Assembly: GCA_002506105.1 (NCBI GenBank)
Contig: DAWU01000003.1
Span: 4,846 to 68,845 of the forward strand
Direction of reading: 5' to 3'
DNA: 64,000 bases
Source of the DNA: Methanolinea sp. UBA275
Lineage (GTDB): Archaea > Halobacteriota > Methanomicrobia > Methanomicrobiales > Methanospirillaceae
In this document: positions 8,588-16,722 of the stretch, in pieces
Position numbering within the stretch: the stretch's first letter is position 1
How the letters are laid out: each line of letters begins with the position of its first letter
Translations under genes and position numbers: made by a program
The notes under the pieces: model-generated
The model's input: the letters and a program-made list of their open reading frames with translations, nothing else
Database searches by the model: none
What the model was told of the DNA's origin: nothing

Positions 8588-9094
8588 TCAGGGTCTCCTG
8601 TCCGACACAAAATTCCTGATGAGCCCGGGAGGGAGGAGCCACATGAGAGTTCCGGAAACTAATCCTTCCTCAAGGCGTATTCGTGCAATCCCTCCTTTTT
8701 TCAAGGTAATATCACAATCAGGACAGTTGCATACAAGCAGGGAGATGAGTGACGAGAGCTGCGGCTCGTGCCCCACGAGCAGTATGCAACTGCCCGGCGT
8801 GAGGCGTGTTATCTTCTGAACGACTGCACCTGGCGGCACACCGGGTGAGAGCTCTTCCCACAGCTGAACTTTATCAGAACAGGAGAGGATCCTGGATACA
8901 ATTGATGCAGTCTCCCTGGCCCGTGCAAGCGGGCTAGAGGCAATGACGGAGAAATCTATCGCTCTGTTCCTGATCCATTCTCCAATCTCCTTGATCTCCT
9001 CCTCCCCCCGGGCCGTAAGGTGCCTCATGTGATCATCCGCACTACCGTGATCCGCAATACCTGCCTTGCCGTGCCTGAGGATGTAGATGTCCAT
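8588..9094 (-). CDS. sixA: SixA-like phosphohistidine phosphatase (histidine phosphatase superfamily)
   Basis: A 168-residue protein with the superfamily RHG motif at the N-terminus (IYILRHGKAG), the second conserved segment SSPLARARETA, and the second catalytic histidine in LVGHEPQLSSLI. The length and lack of a cap domain match SixA, which removes phosphate from phosphohistidine. It converges with msvR, 6 bases apart. No clear ribosome binding site precedes the start, so the message may be leaderless. The substrate is unknown; the window encodes a full histidine kinase and a PAS protein with a phosphoacceptor-like helix. Confidence 0.88.
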   Translation of the reverse strand: MDIYILRHGKAGIADHGSADDHMRHLTARGEEEIKEIGEWIRNRAIDFSVIASSPLARARETASIVSRILSCSDKVQLWEELSPGVPPGAVVQKITRLTPGSCILLVGHEPQLSSLISLLVCNCPDCDITLKKGGIARIRLEEGLVSGTLMWLLPPGLIRNFVSDRRP

Positions 9095-9211
9095 GAGTGG
9101 ATTGAGGGAACCCGATCCGAAAAAAACTTTCCATTATCCCCGGGGCGTGAGGTATTCAGACCGGCATTCACTTGCAACTCCAGATATCTGGATCGTTGGA
9201 TCTTAAGGGCA

Positions 9212-9294
9212 TGCGAGGGAAGGGATTCGAACCCCTGAACTCCTGCGAGAATGGACCCTAAATCCATCGCCTTTGACCGCTCGGCAACCCTCGC
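9212..9294 (-). tRNA. tRNA-Leu (anticodon TAG)
   Basis: A class II tRNA of 83 nt read on the minus strand. Acceptor stem GCGAGGG pairs with CCCTCGC, discriminator A, no encoded CCA. The anticodon loop holds TAG flanked by a 5-bp stem, a long variable arm (ctcgcaggag) identifies leucine or serine type, and the T-arm is GGGGT-TCGAAT-CCC. No intron. Confidence 0.93.
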
Positions 9295-9464
9295 TCTCAT
9301 TTTAATAGGACTGGTGGGGGAAAAAACATATCACCAGTCTTGTGGGCCCGATGTGTAATCTTTTTTGCGCGTTCAGTTCTCTCTATTCCTGTTTTGGTTT
9401 CGTGAACGGGGAATAGTATGTGATTGATCCCATTTATTTATCGCAAAAATATTATTCTGCGCAA

Positions 9465-9540
9465 TTATTATATACGAGGAGATTTAATAGAAATGTGCCA
9501 TATATGAAGGTCTGGTAAAATATACCGGGCCGAAGACCTT
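9465..9540 (+). promoter_or_regulatory. TATA-like element followed by a nested hairpin ahead of a small ORF
   Basis: The 290-base interval after tRNA-Leu is AT-rich. It holds a TATA-like ttattatatac at 9465-9474 and, about 35 bases further, a nested inverted repeat: aaggtct at 9507-9513 pairs with agacctt at 9534-9540, and GGTA/TACC pair inside. If transcription starts near 9497, this hairpin lies in the leader of the small ORF at 9592. No known RNA family is recognised. Confidence 0.3.
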
Positions 9541-9591
9541 GTTATCTCAGCACCAGCAGGGTCATGGCATCCCGACCACCGCGTGAGTAAC

Positions 9592-9771
9592 ATGGCAAGA
9601 GAAGTCACCATGGAGAAGAAAGGGCGTGATGAAGATTCTGGCCGTTCGCCACCTTTCGGCCAGCGCACGCTCGATGGCGATTATTCCCTCCTACGAGCGA
9701 AGATTCTTGCCAAACTGGATGATGAGGACGTACGGGATGCACTCGCAGGCTTGAACGCCAGGCCTTTGTAA
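9592..9771 (+). CDS. possible 59-residue hypothetical protein
   Basis: A short ORF between tRNA-Leu and trkH. The first half is polar and charged (EKKGRDEDSGRSPPFGQ) and the end looks like an amphipathic helix (LLRAKILAKLDDEDVRDAL). It lies downstream of a TATA-like element and a hairpin and is followed by a perfect 9-bp inverted repeat, which makes a small transcription unit plausible. There is no convincing ribosome binding site and no recognised family; it may be non-coding. Confidence 0.35.
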   Translation: MAREVTMEKKGRDEDSGRSPPFGQRTLDGDYSLLRAKILAKLDDEDVRDALAGLNARPL

Positions 9772-9786
9772 CTTCATATATGGTAT

Positions 9787-9812
9787 CTTTTCTGCTTTTT
9801 ATGGCAGAAAAG
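9787..9812 (+). terminator. perfect 9-bp inverted repeat after the small ORF
   Basis: cttttctgc at 9787-9795 and gcagaaaag at 9804-9812 form a perfect stem around a T-rich loop (tttttatg). It begins 16 bases after the stop at 9771. Archaeal termination relies mainly on T-runs, so the T-rich loop may matter more than the stem. The rest of the 262-base gap up to trkH shows nothing else. Confidence 0.35.
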
Positions 9813-10033
9813 AGCGGGACGGGCAATTCAAGCAGCCAAAAAGCCCGTGTCGCATTCATATGACCCTCAAAACTCCCCTTTTGTGAGAATACCATTCAGA
9901 TTTTCATGCACGGTCCGCCTCAAGGTTCTTCGTTCCCTCTCAAGAGGGGGAAATTCCGGCAGGGATCAGGGAGAAGGAAACGCCAAAGGACCATTGAGAA
10001 TGAAGATATTCTTTCCCATCCAATGACCTGATC

Positions 10034-11506
10034 ATGAAGCGGCTGGAGACCCTGGCCATCATTGCCCATGATATGGGGATCATTTTTGAGTACCTGGGGG
10101 TGATCACACTCCTTCCTCTTATCGTGCTCCTCATATTCGGGGAAAGGGACATGCTGGTGCCCATGGTGTCAGTGCCCCTCATATTTGTAATCCTCGGTCT
10201 CCTGATATCCCGCATCCCGACTCGGGAATATATACCGCAGCTCTCTGTTGCCCTTGCAGCGGCCGCACTGATCTGGGTTGCCATTGCCTTCGTCGGGAGC
10301 ATTCCTTTTGTTCTTGGTCTTCAGATGAGCTGGACGGACAGCATCTTTGAGGCAATGTCAGGCTGGACCGATACGGGATACACGATGATACGTACAGTCG
10401 ATTCCACGCCGAAAACACTCCTATTCTGGCGGTCATTCATGCAATGGATGGGAGGAATGGGGGTGATCGCCTTCGGGATCGCAATGCTCTCCCGTTCCGG
10501 CCTGATGCAGCATCAGCTCTACCGTTCCGAGGGGCGTTCGGAGGAACTCATGCCGAGCGTGGTATCGACCGGCAGGAGGATGTGGGTCATTTACGTGTTT
10601 CTCACTCTCTTGTTCACTGGAATAGTAATGCTCTCAGGAATCCCCCTCTGGGATGCGTTCAACCTGACCATGGTGAGCATCTCGACCGGGGGTTTCACCC
10701 TGCACAACGCAGGCATGTCGTTCTATGACAACGCGATCCTCGAAGCCCTCCTCATCCCTGTCATGATCGTCGGAGCATTGCCGTTCAAGCTCTATTTTCT
10801 CATGTACATGGGAAAGATCAAACCCTTCTTCAAGGACAAGGTCGTACAGCTCATCCTTGCCCTCGCGATTGTAGGGTCCCTTGTAGTATCCCTTGACCTG
10901 TACATTTTCAACAGCCTTCCGCTCGAAAGGGCTGCCCGTGAGGGTTTCTTCTGCACAGTGTCGGCTGTCACCAGCACAGGACTGCAGAACTCGGACCTTC
11001 ACTGGTTTGCAGGGCCTCTGATCATCCTCACGATTCTGATGATGATTGGCGGGGCATCTGGGAGCACCGCCGGGGGTATCAAGGCAAACAGGGTTATCCT
11101 GGGCTATGAAGGCCTTGTATGGTGGTTCAGGCGCTTTTTCTCGAGAGGAAAGACGATGATCCCGTTCAGGCACGAGGGAAAAGTGATCCCGAAAAAGATT
11201 ACCGAGGTGGAACTCTCCAAGAACATGCTGATCATCGTCCTATGGGTTCTGACCATCTTTGTCGCGACCATCCTTGCCCTCCATCTGGCACCTACGGATT
11301 TTGAAACCCACGAGGTGGTATTCGAAGAGGTATCGGCGATGGGGAACAACGGGATGAGCCTGGGTTACATGACGTCTGACAGCCCCCCGACAATAAAATG
11401 GATATTCATATTCCTAATGTGGATTGGGAGGCTCGAGATAATCCCGGTCCTTATCCTTGCCATGGGATTCCTGACAGGATTCGAAGCCCGTGTGAGGGGA
11501 AAATGA
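10034..11506 (+). CDS. trkH: Trk-type potassium uptake protein TrkH
   Basis: A 490-residue polytopic membrane protein with the four TrkH/KtrB pore loops visible in order: MSGWTDTGYTM, VSISTGGFTLH, AVTSTGLQNSD and EVSAMGNNGMSLG. Each has the filter glycine. There is also the conserved MQWMGGMGVIAF and the GGASGSTAGGIKANR turn. It would import K+ (or Na+-coupled K+) and normally needs a cytosolic NAD-binding partner, TrkA, which is not in this window. It precedes the eha operon with a 157-base gap. Confidence 0.93.
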   Translation: MKRLETLAIIAHDMGIIFEYLGVITLLPLIVLLIFGERDMLVPMVSVPLIFVILGLLISRIPTREYIPQLSVALAAAALIWVAIAFVGSIPFVLGLQMSWTDSIFEAMSGWTDTGYTMIRTVDSTPKTLLFWRSFMQWMGGMGVIAFGIAMLSRSGLMQHQLYRSEGRSEELMPSVVSTGRRMWVIYVFLTLLFTGIVMLSGIPLWDAFNLTMVSISTGGFTLHNAGMSFYDNAILEALLIPVMIVGALPFKLYFLMYMGKIKPFFKDKVVQLILALAIVGSLVVSLDLYIFNSLPLERAAREGFFCTVSAVTSTGLQNSDLHWFAGPLIILTILMMIGGASGSTAGGIKANRVILGYEGLVWWFRRFFSRGKTMIPFRHEGKVIPKKITEVELSKNMLIIVLWVLTIFVATILALHLAPTDFETHEVVFEEVSAMGNNGMSLGYMTSDSPPTIKWIFIFLMWIGRLEIIPVLILAMGFLTGFEARVRGK

Positions 11507-11628
11507 GAAGAATCCATTTCTTCAAGTCCAGAATTTACACAATCCTGTATACTTCCTTGCCATCTGATTCAAAACACGGCATTGCATCGCCCGGATTCTC
11601 CGAATTACCAAAAAGAAAACATTCTTCT

Positions 11629-11657
11629 TCTTTAAACCCAACCTCGTGTAGGTTGGC
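11629..11657 (+). promoter_or_regulatory. eha operon promoter with a 7-bp perfect inverted repeat
   Basis: A TATA-like tctttaaac begins at 11629, 27-35 bases before the first ATG at 11664, which implies a leaderless or very short-leader message. Directly behind it, CCAACCT (11638-11644) and AGGTTGG (11650-11656) form a perfect inverted repeat with a 5-base spacer. It covers the expected transcription start, a position suited to an operator. No other copy was noticed in the window. Confidence 0.45.
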
Positions 11658-11663
11658 GGCCCG

Positions 11664-12161
11664 ATGGATATTTCTCTCCTGGCATTTGCCCATATCCTGG
11701 TTGCAGCAGCCGTCTGCTGGCTCAATTTTATAGTGATAGATCTCATCTTCCGGCTTCCTGCAGGGGGTGGAGTCGTGGGGGCGACTGCAATTGGTCAGCA
11801 TATCAAGGAGAGAGGAGGCTCCCTCCACGGCGGGTACATGATGGGAAACATCGTCTCCTCCCCTGACGCTTCCGCGGGAACGCTGCTCGCCTCCTGCGGC
11901 GTATTCATCGCGGGCATACCCGGAGGACTACTCGCAACACTCCTTGTGTATATCGGAAACCGCATCTGCCACGATCCCGGGTACGCGGGGACCACCGGAT
12001 GCGTCACTGCCACGTGTATCGTCTATGGATTCACCCTGCTCGGTTTCTCTCCCGCAGAGTTCATCGCCGGGATGGTGATAGCAATCATGACGATCCAGGG
12101 CATCTCCCACCGTCATTCCAGCCGGCTCCTCTCGTGGTTATGGAAGGTGAGGGGAGGATGA
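11664..12161 (+). CDS. ehaB: energy-converting hydrogenase membrane subunit EhaB-like
   Basis: A 165-residue membrane protein, first gene of the eha run. It has about four hydrophobic segments and a loop GGSLHGGYMMGNIVSSPDAS. Length and position match EhaB of Methanothermobacter; the ~90-residue EhaA normally found before it is absent and trkH lies upstream. EhaB-type subunits have no known catalytic motif and probably form part of the membrane arm. The letter assignment rests on gene order and size and could be shifted by one. The stop overlaps the next start by ATGA. Confidence 0.7.
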   Translation: MDISLLAFAHILVAAAVCWLNFIVIDLIFRLPAGGGVVGATAIGQHIKERGGSLHGGYMMGNIVSSPDASAGTLLASCGVFIAGIPGGLLATLLVYIGNRICHDPGYAGTTGCVTATCIVYGFTLLGFSPAEFIAGMVIAIMTIQGISHRHSSRLLSWLWKVRGG

Positions 12162-12415
12162 CACCCCAGGAGGCAGCAGTAATGGTGTGTGCAGCGATCG
12201 CGGTCTATGCAGCGATCAGGGTAGCCCTCGAACCCGACACCCTCCGGAAGCTTCCATTCCTCAATGTCCTCTCATTCGCTATCACCGGAGTCATCGCCCT
12301 CGTTCTCCCTCATCCCCTTGGTATCGTCGCCGCTGCTGCATATTTTGTCGGTTCAACGCTCGAGTCGAATGCCATTGCAAGCACCTATGCAGGAGGGCTC
12401 GATCGCCGTGAATGA
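12158..12415 (+). CDS. ehaC: eha small membrane subunit EhaC-like
   Basis: An 85-residue protein with two or three hydrophobic helices (e.g. FAITGVIALVLPHPLGIVAA) and no cofactor motif. The ATG at 12158 overlaps the stop of the preceding gene. It corresponds in order and size to EhaC (DUF2109-like) of other methanogens. It is probably part of the membrane arm. Confidence 0.7.
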   Translation: MTPQEAAVMVCAAIAVYAAIRVALEPDTLRKLPFLNVLSFAITGVIALVLPHPLGIVAAAAYFVGSTLESNAIASTYAGGLDRRE

Positions 12416-12638
12416 GATGGTGACAGTCTCGTGTGGCGCCCTGATCGTCATCGGGACGATACTCACGATTAAGGAGAGCGATCCGTTCCGGAAGCTCATC
12501 TCGCTCGGCATCATGATCGGTGGAGTGATGCCTTTTATCGTCGACAGGGGTCTCCTTGATGTCGCGATTGCCGTCGCTCTCATTGCCCCTCTCTCCACTC
12601 TATTCACTCTGATGATCTGCGGGAGGGGAGAGCCGTGA
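12408..12638 (+). CDS. ehaD: eha small membrane subunit EhaD-like
   Basis: A 76-residue protein with two or three hydrophobic segments (VSCGALIVIGTILTI; LDVAIAVALIAPLSTLFTLM). I chose the GTG at 12408 because aggaggg lies 11 bases upstream; an ATG at 12417 is the alternative. It overlaps the previous gene by 8 bases and the next by 4. Order and size fit EhaD (DUF2108-like). It resembles MrpF/MnhF-like small antiporter subunits in hydrophobic pattern only. Confidence 0.7.
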   Translation: MNEMVTVSCGALIVIGTILTIKESDPFRKLISLGIMIGGVMPFIVDRGLLDVAIAVALIAPLSTLFTLMICGRGEP

Positions 12639-12874
12639 ACCCGGAATTTATTCTGGGTGCCTTTCTCCTGCTTGCAGGCACCGTCGCCGCGGCATTTCCA
12701 AGGCCAAGAACCTACCTGAACCGGCTGATAAACCTGGAGATTTCTTCATGGGGGCTCCTCCTTCTGATGCTCTCTTATAACGAAGCCCTTGCATTGCTGA
12801 CATTTGGCGGAGTATCAGCACTGACTGTGTATATTTTCGTAAGAGTGTTGCAAAAAAAGGAGGCAGCGGGATGA
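12635..12874 (+). CDS. ehaE: eha small membrane subunit EhaE-like
   Basis: A 79-residue protein with a GTG start overlapping the upstream stop. Two hydrophobic helices are separated by an NRLINLEISSWG loop; the C-terminus is cytosolic and charged (RVLQKKEAAG). It matches EhaE (DUF2107-like) by order and size. NLE..S.G loops like this are also seen in small MnhC/NuoK-type subunits, so a role in the ion-translocating arm is plausible. Confidence 0.7.
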   Translation: MNPEFILGAFLLLAGTVAAAFPRPRTYLNRLINLEISSWGLLLLMLSYNEALALLTFGGVSALTVYIFVRVLQKKEAAG

Positions 12875-13323
12875 TTATACAGAAGATATCCCGTATCCTG
12901 TCGAATTTCGACAACATCCTTCCGGTATTTGCTGCAGCATGTGCGGTAATGTCAATAATAACCCTCCTCACACTCCCGTTTGTATACAGTGAGAACCAGC
13001 TTTACCCCAAGCAGATCGTCCCGGGCAGTTCACTCAACCCTTATGACAGGGGAGGCCCGCCATTCACGCAAGTGGAGATACAATCACAGTATCCCGGGAA
13101 CTCACCAACAGCAGGGTATGTCACAACATACCTCACTCCCTTCTCTCTCTTCCTCTCCCAGCAGACCCTCTACATGGGAACAACTATCGTGGCACACCCA
13201 GGGGGAATACTGGACGAGATTCTTTACAACACCCGGGGTCTGGATACGGTATTTGAACCGACTATCCTCTTCATTGCATTCGCGATCGCCGCGTATATTT
13301 TCAGGAGGGAGGAGCACAAATGA
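12871..13323 (+). CDS. ehaF: eha membrane subunit EhaF-like
   Basis: A 150-residue protein with an N-terminal and a C-terminal membrane helix and an intervening ~70-residue polar segment (FVYSENQLYPKQIVPGSSLN, then HPGGILDEILYNTRG). The pattern of two helices with a large exposed domain resembles the MnhB/DUF2106 type and fits EhaF in order and size. It overlaps both neighbours by 4 bp. Confidence 0.7.
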   Translation: MIIQKISRILSNFDNILPVFAAACAVMSIITLLTLPFVYSENQLYPKQIVPGSSLNPYDRGGPPFTQVEIQSQYPGNSPTAGYVTTYLTPFSLFLSQQTLYMGTTIVAHPGGILDEILYNTRGLDTVFEPTILFIAFAIAAYIFRREEHK

Positions 13324-13940
13324 TGTGGACCGCGGCACTATGGAACGAGTACTCCGTCGGCCTTGTGATCGCGTTCACGTGTGCACTTACCGGATTTGCC
13401 GCTCTTACCATAGAGCGTGATGACCTCCATAAACTCCTGCTGATTGATCTTGTCGAGACTGCGTCCCTTGCGGTAGTTGCACTCATCGGGACCGATCTTG
13501 CAGAAGCCCTGATCCTACCCGGCCTGGTTGTGGGAATAGCCGAGCTGCTCGCCCTTTCGCAGATATACCTCACCAAGGAAGAATTGCAACACTACAAGGT
13601 GAAGAGGCTGAATATCGAGGTCATGATGATATCCCCTGCTCCGATCATCATCTCAACCATACTTGTCATGTACGGGATCATCCTCTCAGGATTTACGGGT
13701 GGCGGAGTAGCAGGTCTTGGTATTGTCTTCTACTTTATGAGCAGAAGCTTTACGGGCAACTTCCATGTCCTGGAGATTGCAAGCGGGATCTCATGGGCAC
13801 TCTGGGTTGCCTCTTTCTTCGTGTTCATGTTCCTCCCGGAATGGTGGTATCTCGCCCTCATGGGAGCAGCAGTCGGAATCCTCCTGAAAGTGATCACCAA
13901 GATGTCCCTTGTCGGGGCCATGTGGGGTGAACCGGAATGA
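13320..13940 (+). CDS. ehaG: eha membrane subunit EhaG-like
   Basis: A 206-residue protein with six or so hydrophobic helices and a short cytosolic loop (LTKEELQHYKVKRLNIEV). It corresponds to EhaG (DUF2105-like). A conserved-looking acidic motif sits in a helix context (LIDLVETASLAVVALIGTDL), as in proton-conducting subunits. Starts with ATG-ATG overlapping the ehaF stop. Assigned by order and size. Confidence 0.72.
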   Translation: MMWTAALWNEYSVGLVIAFTCALTGFAALTIERDDLHKLLLIDLVETASLAVVALIGTDLAEALILPGLVVGIAELLALSQIYLTKEELQHYKVKRLNIEVMMISPAPIIISTILVMYGIILSGFTGGGVAGLGIVFYFMSRSFTGNFHVLEIASGISWALWVASFFVFMFLPEWWYLALMGAAVGILLKVITKMSLVGAMWGEPE

Positions 13941-14590
13941 ACGAGATCGGAGGCACTCCGCTCTTCTTCCTTGAGTTCGGGGATATCGTGGTATACTTCA
14001 CGCCGTTCACCCTCACATTGTTCCTGCTTGCCCTGGTATTCACGGTCTTCGTACTGATCAGCCGGCCTGAGCGGCAGATCGACATCGCATTCGGCGCAGA
14101 TGCATTTTATGCAAAAGTGATCTCCCTGCCGGAACTCCGGTTCCGCCGCTTCATGTCGATTGCATGCGGCCTCGCCTGCATGGGAGCGATGGTGACGGGC
14201 GATGTCTTTGATTTCACACTTCTCGTATCCCTCGTGGGTATCTGCAATGTGGGGATCGTCGCCGCAGTGAAGAGCAGGCATGTCCAGAATGCCGCATACC
14301 AGTATGGCCTCGTGGCGCTTGCAGGAACCGTGCCCCTCTTTTCAGCCGCAGCAATGGTTGCGGCAACCACCGGCACACTCTCGATGATCGAGCTTGCAAA
14401 GGATGCGGTGGCGATTCCGCTTGCTGCCCGGGCACTCCTCGTTCTCGGCGTCATGGGTGAGGGGATGGCTCCTTTCTATGCTGCCAAGGCCGAGATGTTC
14501 AGGGCTCCGGGTGCACCGTATGTGATCATGTGCTCACTCTCATCGCTCCTTATCTTCCTGAGGGTGGCTGAGGTGATCCTTCTCCTGTGA
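13937..14590 (+). CDS. ehaH: eha antiporter-like membrane subunit EhaH-like
   Basis: A 217-residue polytopic protein with about six helices. It includes TGDVFDFTLLVSLVGICNVG and a C-terminal LGVMGEGMAPFYAAKAEMFR, reminiscent of the short proton-antiporter-like (NuoL/M/N-type) subunit EhaH. It would take part in ion translocation coupled to ferredoxin reduction. It overlaps ehaG by 4 bp; a 9-base gap precedes the next gene. Confidence 0.72.
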   Translation: MNEIGGTPLFFLEFGDIVVYFTPFTLTLFLLALVFTVFVLISRPERQIDIAFGADAFYAKVISLPELRFRRFMSIACGLACMGAMVTGDVFDFTLLVSLVGICNVGIVAAVKSRHVQNAAYQYGLVALAGTVPLFSAAAMVAATTGTLSMIELAKDAVAIPLAARALLVLGVMGEGMAPFYAAKAEMFRAPGAPYVIMCSLSSLLIFLRVAEVILLL

Positions 14591-14599
14591 GGTAACAGT

Positions 14600-14803
14600 A
14601 TGAAGAAAAAGAATGCCCTTGCACTGACCCTGGTTGCAGCGGGATCGGGAGTCGCAGCCATGGCTCTCAGCATGGCAAGCATACTCCCCGGCTGGGCGTA
14701 TGCAGCGGTGCTGGTACTTGCGTTTCCGCTGTTCGTGCTCGGCCTCGGGCTGTACTGGATGGCAAGAGAGGGCGAGGAGGATATTCCCTTCCTGGGGTAC
14801 TAG
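14600..14803 (+). CDS. ehaI: eha small membrane subunit EhaI-like
   Basis: A 67-residue protein with two hydrophobic helices and an acidic C-terminus (REGEEDIPFLGY). It lies between EhaH and EhaJ as in other eha operons, which supports EhaI (DUF2104-like). A gaggt sits 8 bases before the ATG. Confidence 0.7.
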   Translation: MKKKNALALTLVAAGSGVAAMALSMASILPGWAYAAVLVLAFPLFVLGLGLYWMAREGEEDIPFLGY

Positions 14804-14805
14804 CC

Positions 14806-15648
14806 ATGATCGCTGAACTCCTCTTTGCGGTCTTCTTCGGGCTTCTCCTCCTGGGTATTCACCGGAAGGTAATTGCGCGAATCCAGAGGAGACCAGGCCC
14901 TCCCGTGTGGCAGGAGATCCTGCACATGTTAAAATTCTCCTTCAAGACAACGTGGATCCCGAAGACCGCGAGCGCAGCTCTCTTTGTGGGAGTTGTCCTG
15001 GTTGCAATCGGCATATGGAGTGCTGCCCTCTTTGTGGTCATTTCAGGCGGGAGCCTTCTTGTCATTTTTGCGATTTACATGCTTCACAAGATCGTCGAGC
15101 ATGGATTCGGGCTCTCCTCAGGCTCCCCCTACGGGAAATTCGGCGGTGTCCGCTCTGTGATCTCTGCAGCCTCCGAGATCCCGCTTCTCGTGAGCGTGGC
15201 GGCAATTGCTATATTCACACATTCGCTGCTCATCTCGGATATCGTATCGTACCAGGAAGTCCACGGACCCCTGTTGATCACCATACCCCTCGCAGCAATC
15301 GCGATGTACGTCGTTCTCATCTCGAAGATGCCATTCGGGCCGTTCTCGATCGTCGAGAGCAAGGAACTGGTGAGCGGGTACAAGACCGAGCATTTCGGAG
15401 TCTGGAGGGCCGGCCTCGAGGTGTGCAATGGCCTGAAGACGTACGTTCTTCTCCTCACGTTCATCCTGGTTTTCATCGGAAGCCTTCCGTTCTGGCTCAC
15501 TCTTCTCACCATGCTCATCCTGGTCATCACGCTCTCCTTCGTGTGCGCCCTCTCGCCAATGCTCTCCCCCTATGACAGCGTGACAGTCCAGACTCTTCTG
15601 GCAGGGCTCATGCTGGTGTACGTGGGTGTCCTTGGGGTGATGTCATGA
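14806..15648 (+). CDS. ehaJ: eha membrane subunit EhaJ (NuoH/HycD-like)
   Basis: A 280-residue membrane protein with about eight helices. The N-terminal motif ARIQRRPGPPVWQEILHMLKF is the NuoH/HycD/EchB signature for the subunit that joins the membrane arm to the catalytic module. The acidic residues after KMPFGPFSIVESKELVSGY match the quinone-cavity-facing loop region of NuoH relatives. It would transmit energy between the NiFe module and the ion channels. Starts 2 bases after ehaI and overlaps the next gene by ATGA. Confidence 0.85.
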   Translation: MIAELLFAVFFGLLLLGIHRKVIARIQRRPGPPVWQEILHMLKFSFKTTWIPKTASAALFVGVVLVAIGIWSAALFVVISGGSLLVIFAIYMLHKIVEHGFGLSSGSPYGKFGGVRSVISAASEIPLLVSVAAIAIFTHSLLISDIVSYQEVHGPLLITIPLAAIAMYVVLISKMPFGPFSIVESKELVSGYKTEHFGVWRAGLEVCNGLKTYVLLLTFILVFIGSLPFWLTLLTMLILVITLSFVCALSPMLSPYDSVTVQTLLAGLMLVYVGVLGVMS

Positions 15649-15887
15649 TCAGAGAAGTATTGGTGCTTGGAACCCTGATCTATATCCTGATTATTGCTGT
15701 GCAGTGGATCGACCGCCCATCTCTGTGGCCTCAGAGCCTCATCATCTGTGGTGCTCTCGTGCTTGCCACTGCGATGTACTGGTTCCGGAATGAACTCAGG
15801 CTCCAGCGCTGGGAGGCTGTGGCACTCTGGGCAGCCGTGCTCCTGTTCGTCGTGTACGGCCTGGCCAGGATGGGGGGCGCCATATGA
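15645..15887 (+). CDS. eha small membrane subunit (EhaK position)
   Basis: An 80-residue protein with three hydrophobic helices split by IDRPSLWPQ and WFRNELRLQRWE loops. In other methanogens two small subunits, EhaK and EhaL, stand between EhaJ and EhaM. Here only one is present, so either EhaK or EhaL is missing. It overlaps the genes on both sides by 4 bp. Confidence 0.65.
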   Translation: MIREVLVLGTLIYILIIAVQWIDRPSLWPQSLIICGALVLATAMYWFRNELRLQRWEAVALWAAVLLFVVYGLARMGGAI

Positions 15888-16273
15888 CCGGGCCGCTCTA
15901 TGAAAAGGATCTCACGTCAATGAAATACGCCATCCTGACGAGCAGGAGGCATGACCGCATGGTGCACGAGATCGCTTCCGACCTGGGACTCCCCCAGCTC
16001 AGGGTGAGGCGCTACATCATGGACCATTTTGATATGCTTCTCATGGAGAATCTCCCTGCTAGGTATGAGCGCGGGAAGAAGGATCGGGAGGATTCTCCGG
16101 ACCCGGAACGGTCTCTGGGTGCCCACCTCTACACGCGTGCCGTTCCCATGATAAGCGAGGAACTGATGGATGAGACGGTGGGGAAGGTCAAGGATATGCT
16201 CAGGCATGGAACTCCCATGGACCAGGCGATATCCTCGGGAAAGAAGCAACTCCGGGAGGCGATTGTACCATGA
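15884..16273 (+). CDS. ehaM: eha cytosolic subunit EhaM (DUF1959)
   Basis: A 129-residue soluble, helical protein rich in charged residues (SRRHDRMVHEIASDLGLP; PMISEELMDETVGKVKDML). It matches EhaM (DUF1959) by sequence character and by its place directly before the NiFe small subunit. Function unknown; probably a peripheral subunit or assembly factor of the hydrogenase. Overlaps both neighbours by ATGA. Confidence 0.8.
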   Translation: MTGPLYEKDLTSMKYAILTSRRHDRMVHEIASDLGLPQLRVRRYIMDHFDMLLMENLPARYERGKKDREDSPDPERSLGAHLYTRAVPMISEELMDETVGKVKDMLRHGTPMDQAISSGKKQLREAIVP

Positions 16274-16722
16274 CCCTGCTCCAGTCATTGAAGAACATTG
16301 TCCGTTCAAAATCCATCCATGTCGCATATGTGGATGTGGGCTCCTGCAACGGCTGTGATATCGAGGTCCTTGCCTGCCTCGCCCCCCGCTATGATATCGA
16401 GCAGTACGGCATCTACGTCCACAATAACCCGCGGGAGGCGGATGTGCTCCTCGTGATCGGAGCATACACGCCGGGATGGGAAGAGAAACTTCAGAGCCTC
16501 TGGCAGAAGATACCGGATCCCAAGGTAGCAATTGCGATAGGAAACTGCCCGATCTCCGGGTGTCTCTTCAACCGTCCCCACACCCTGGTCGATCCCCCGG
16601 TTTCAAAGCACATCCCAATCGCTGCACAGGTCCCGGGATGCCCGCCAAGGCCGACCGAGATCCTCTCTGCCATCCTCTCTGTAGCCCCAACGGTATTCAA
16701 GGACTTCGAGGTGAGGAAGTGA
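16270..16722 (+). CDS. ehaN: Eha [NiFe] hydrogenase small subunit
   Basis: A 150-residue protein of the NuoB/EchC type. It carries the cysteines for one proximal 4Fe-4S cluster: GSCNGCDIE, IGNCPISGC and VPGCPPRP. It would take electrons from the NiFe site in EhaO and pass them to ferredoxin domains. It overlaps ehaM by 4 bp and ends in the TGATG junction with ehaO. Confidence 0.93.
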   Translation: MTLLQSLKNIVRSKSIHVAYVDVGSCNGCDIEVLACLAPRYDIEQYGIYVHNNPREADVLLVIGAYTPGWEEKLQSLWQKIPDPKVAIAIGNCPISGCLFNRPHTLVDPPVSKHIPIAAQVPGCPPRPTEILSAILSVAPTVFKDFEVRK

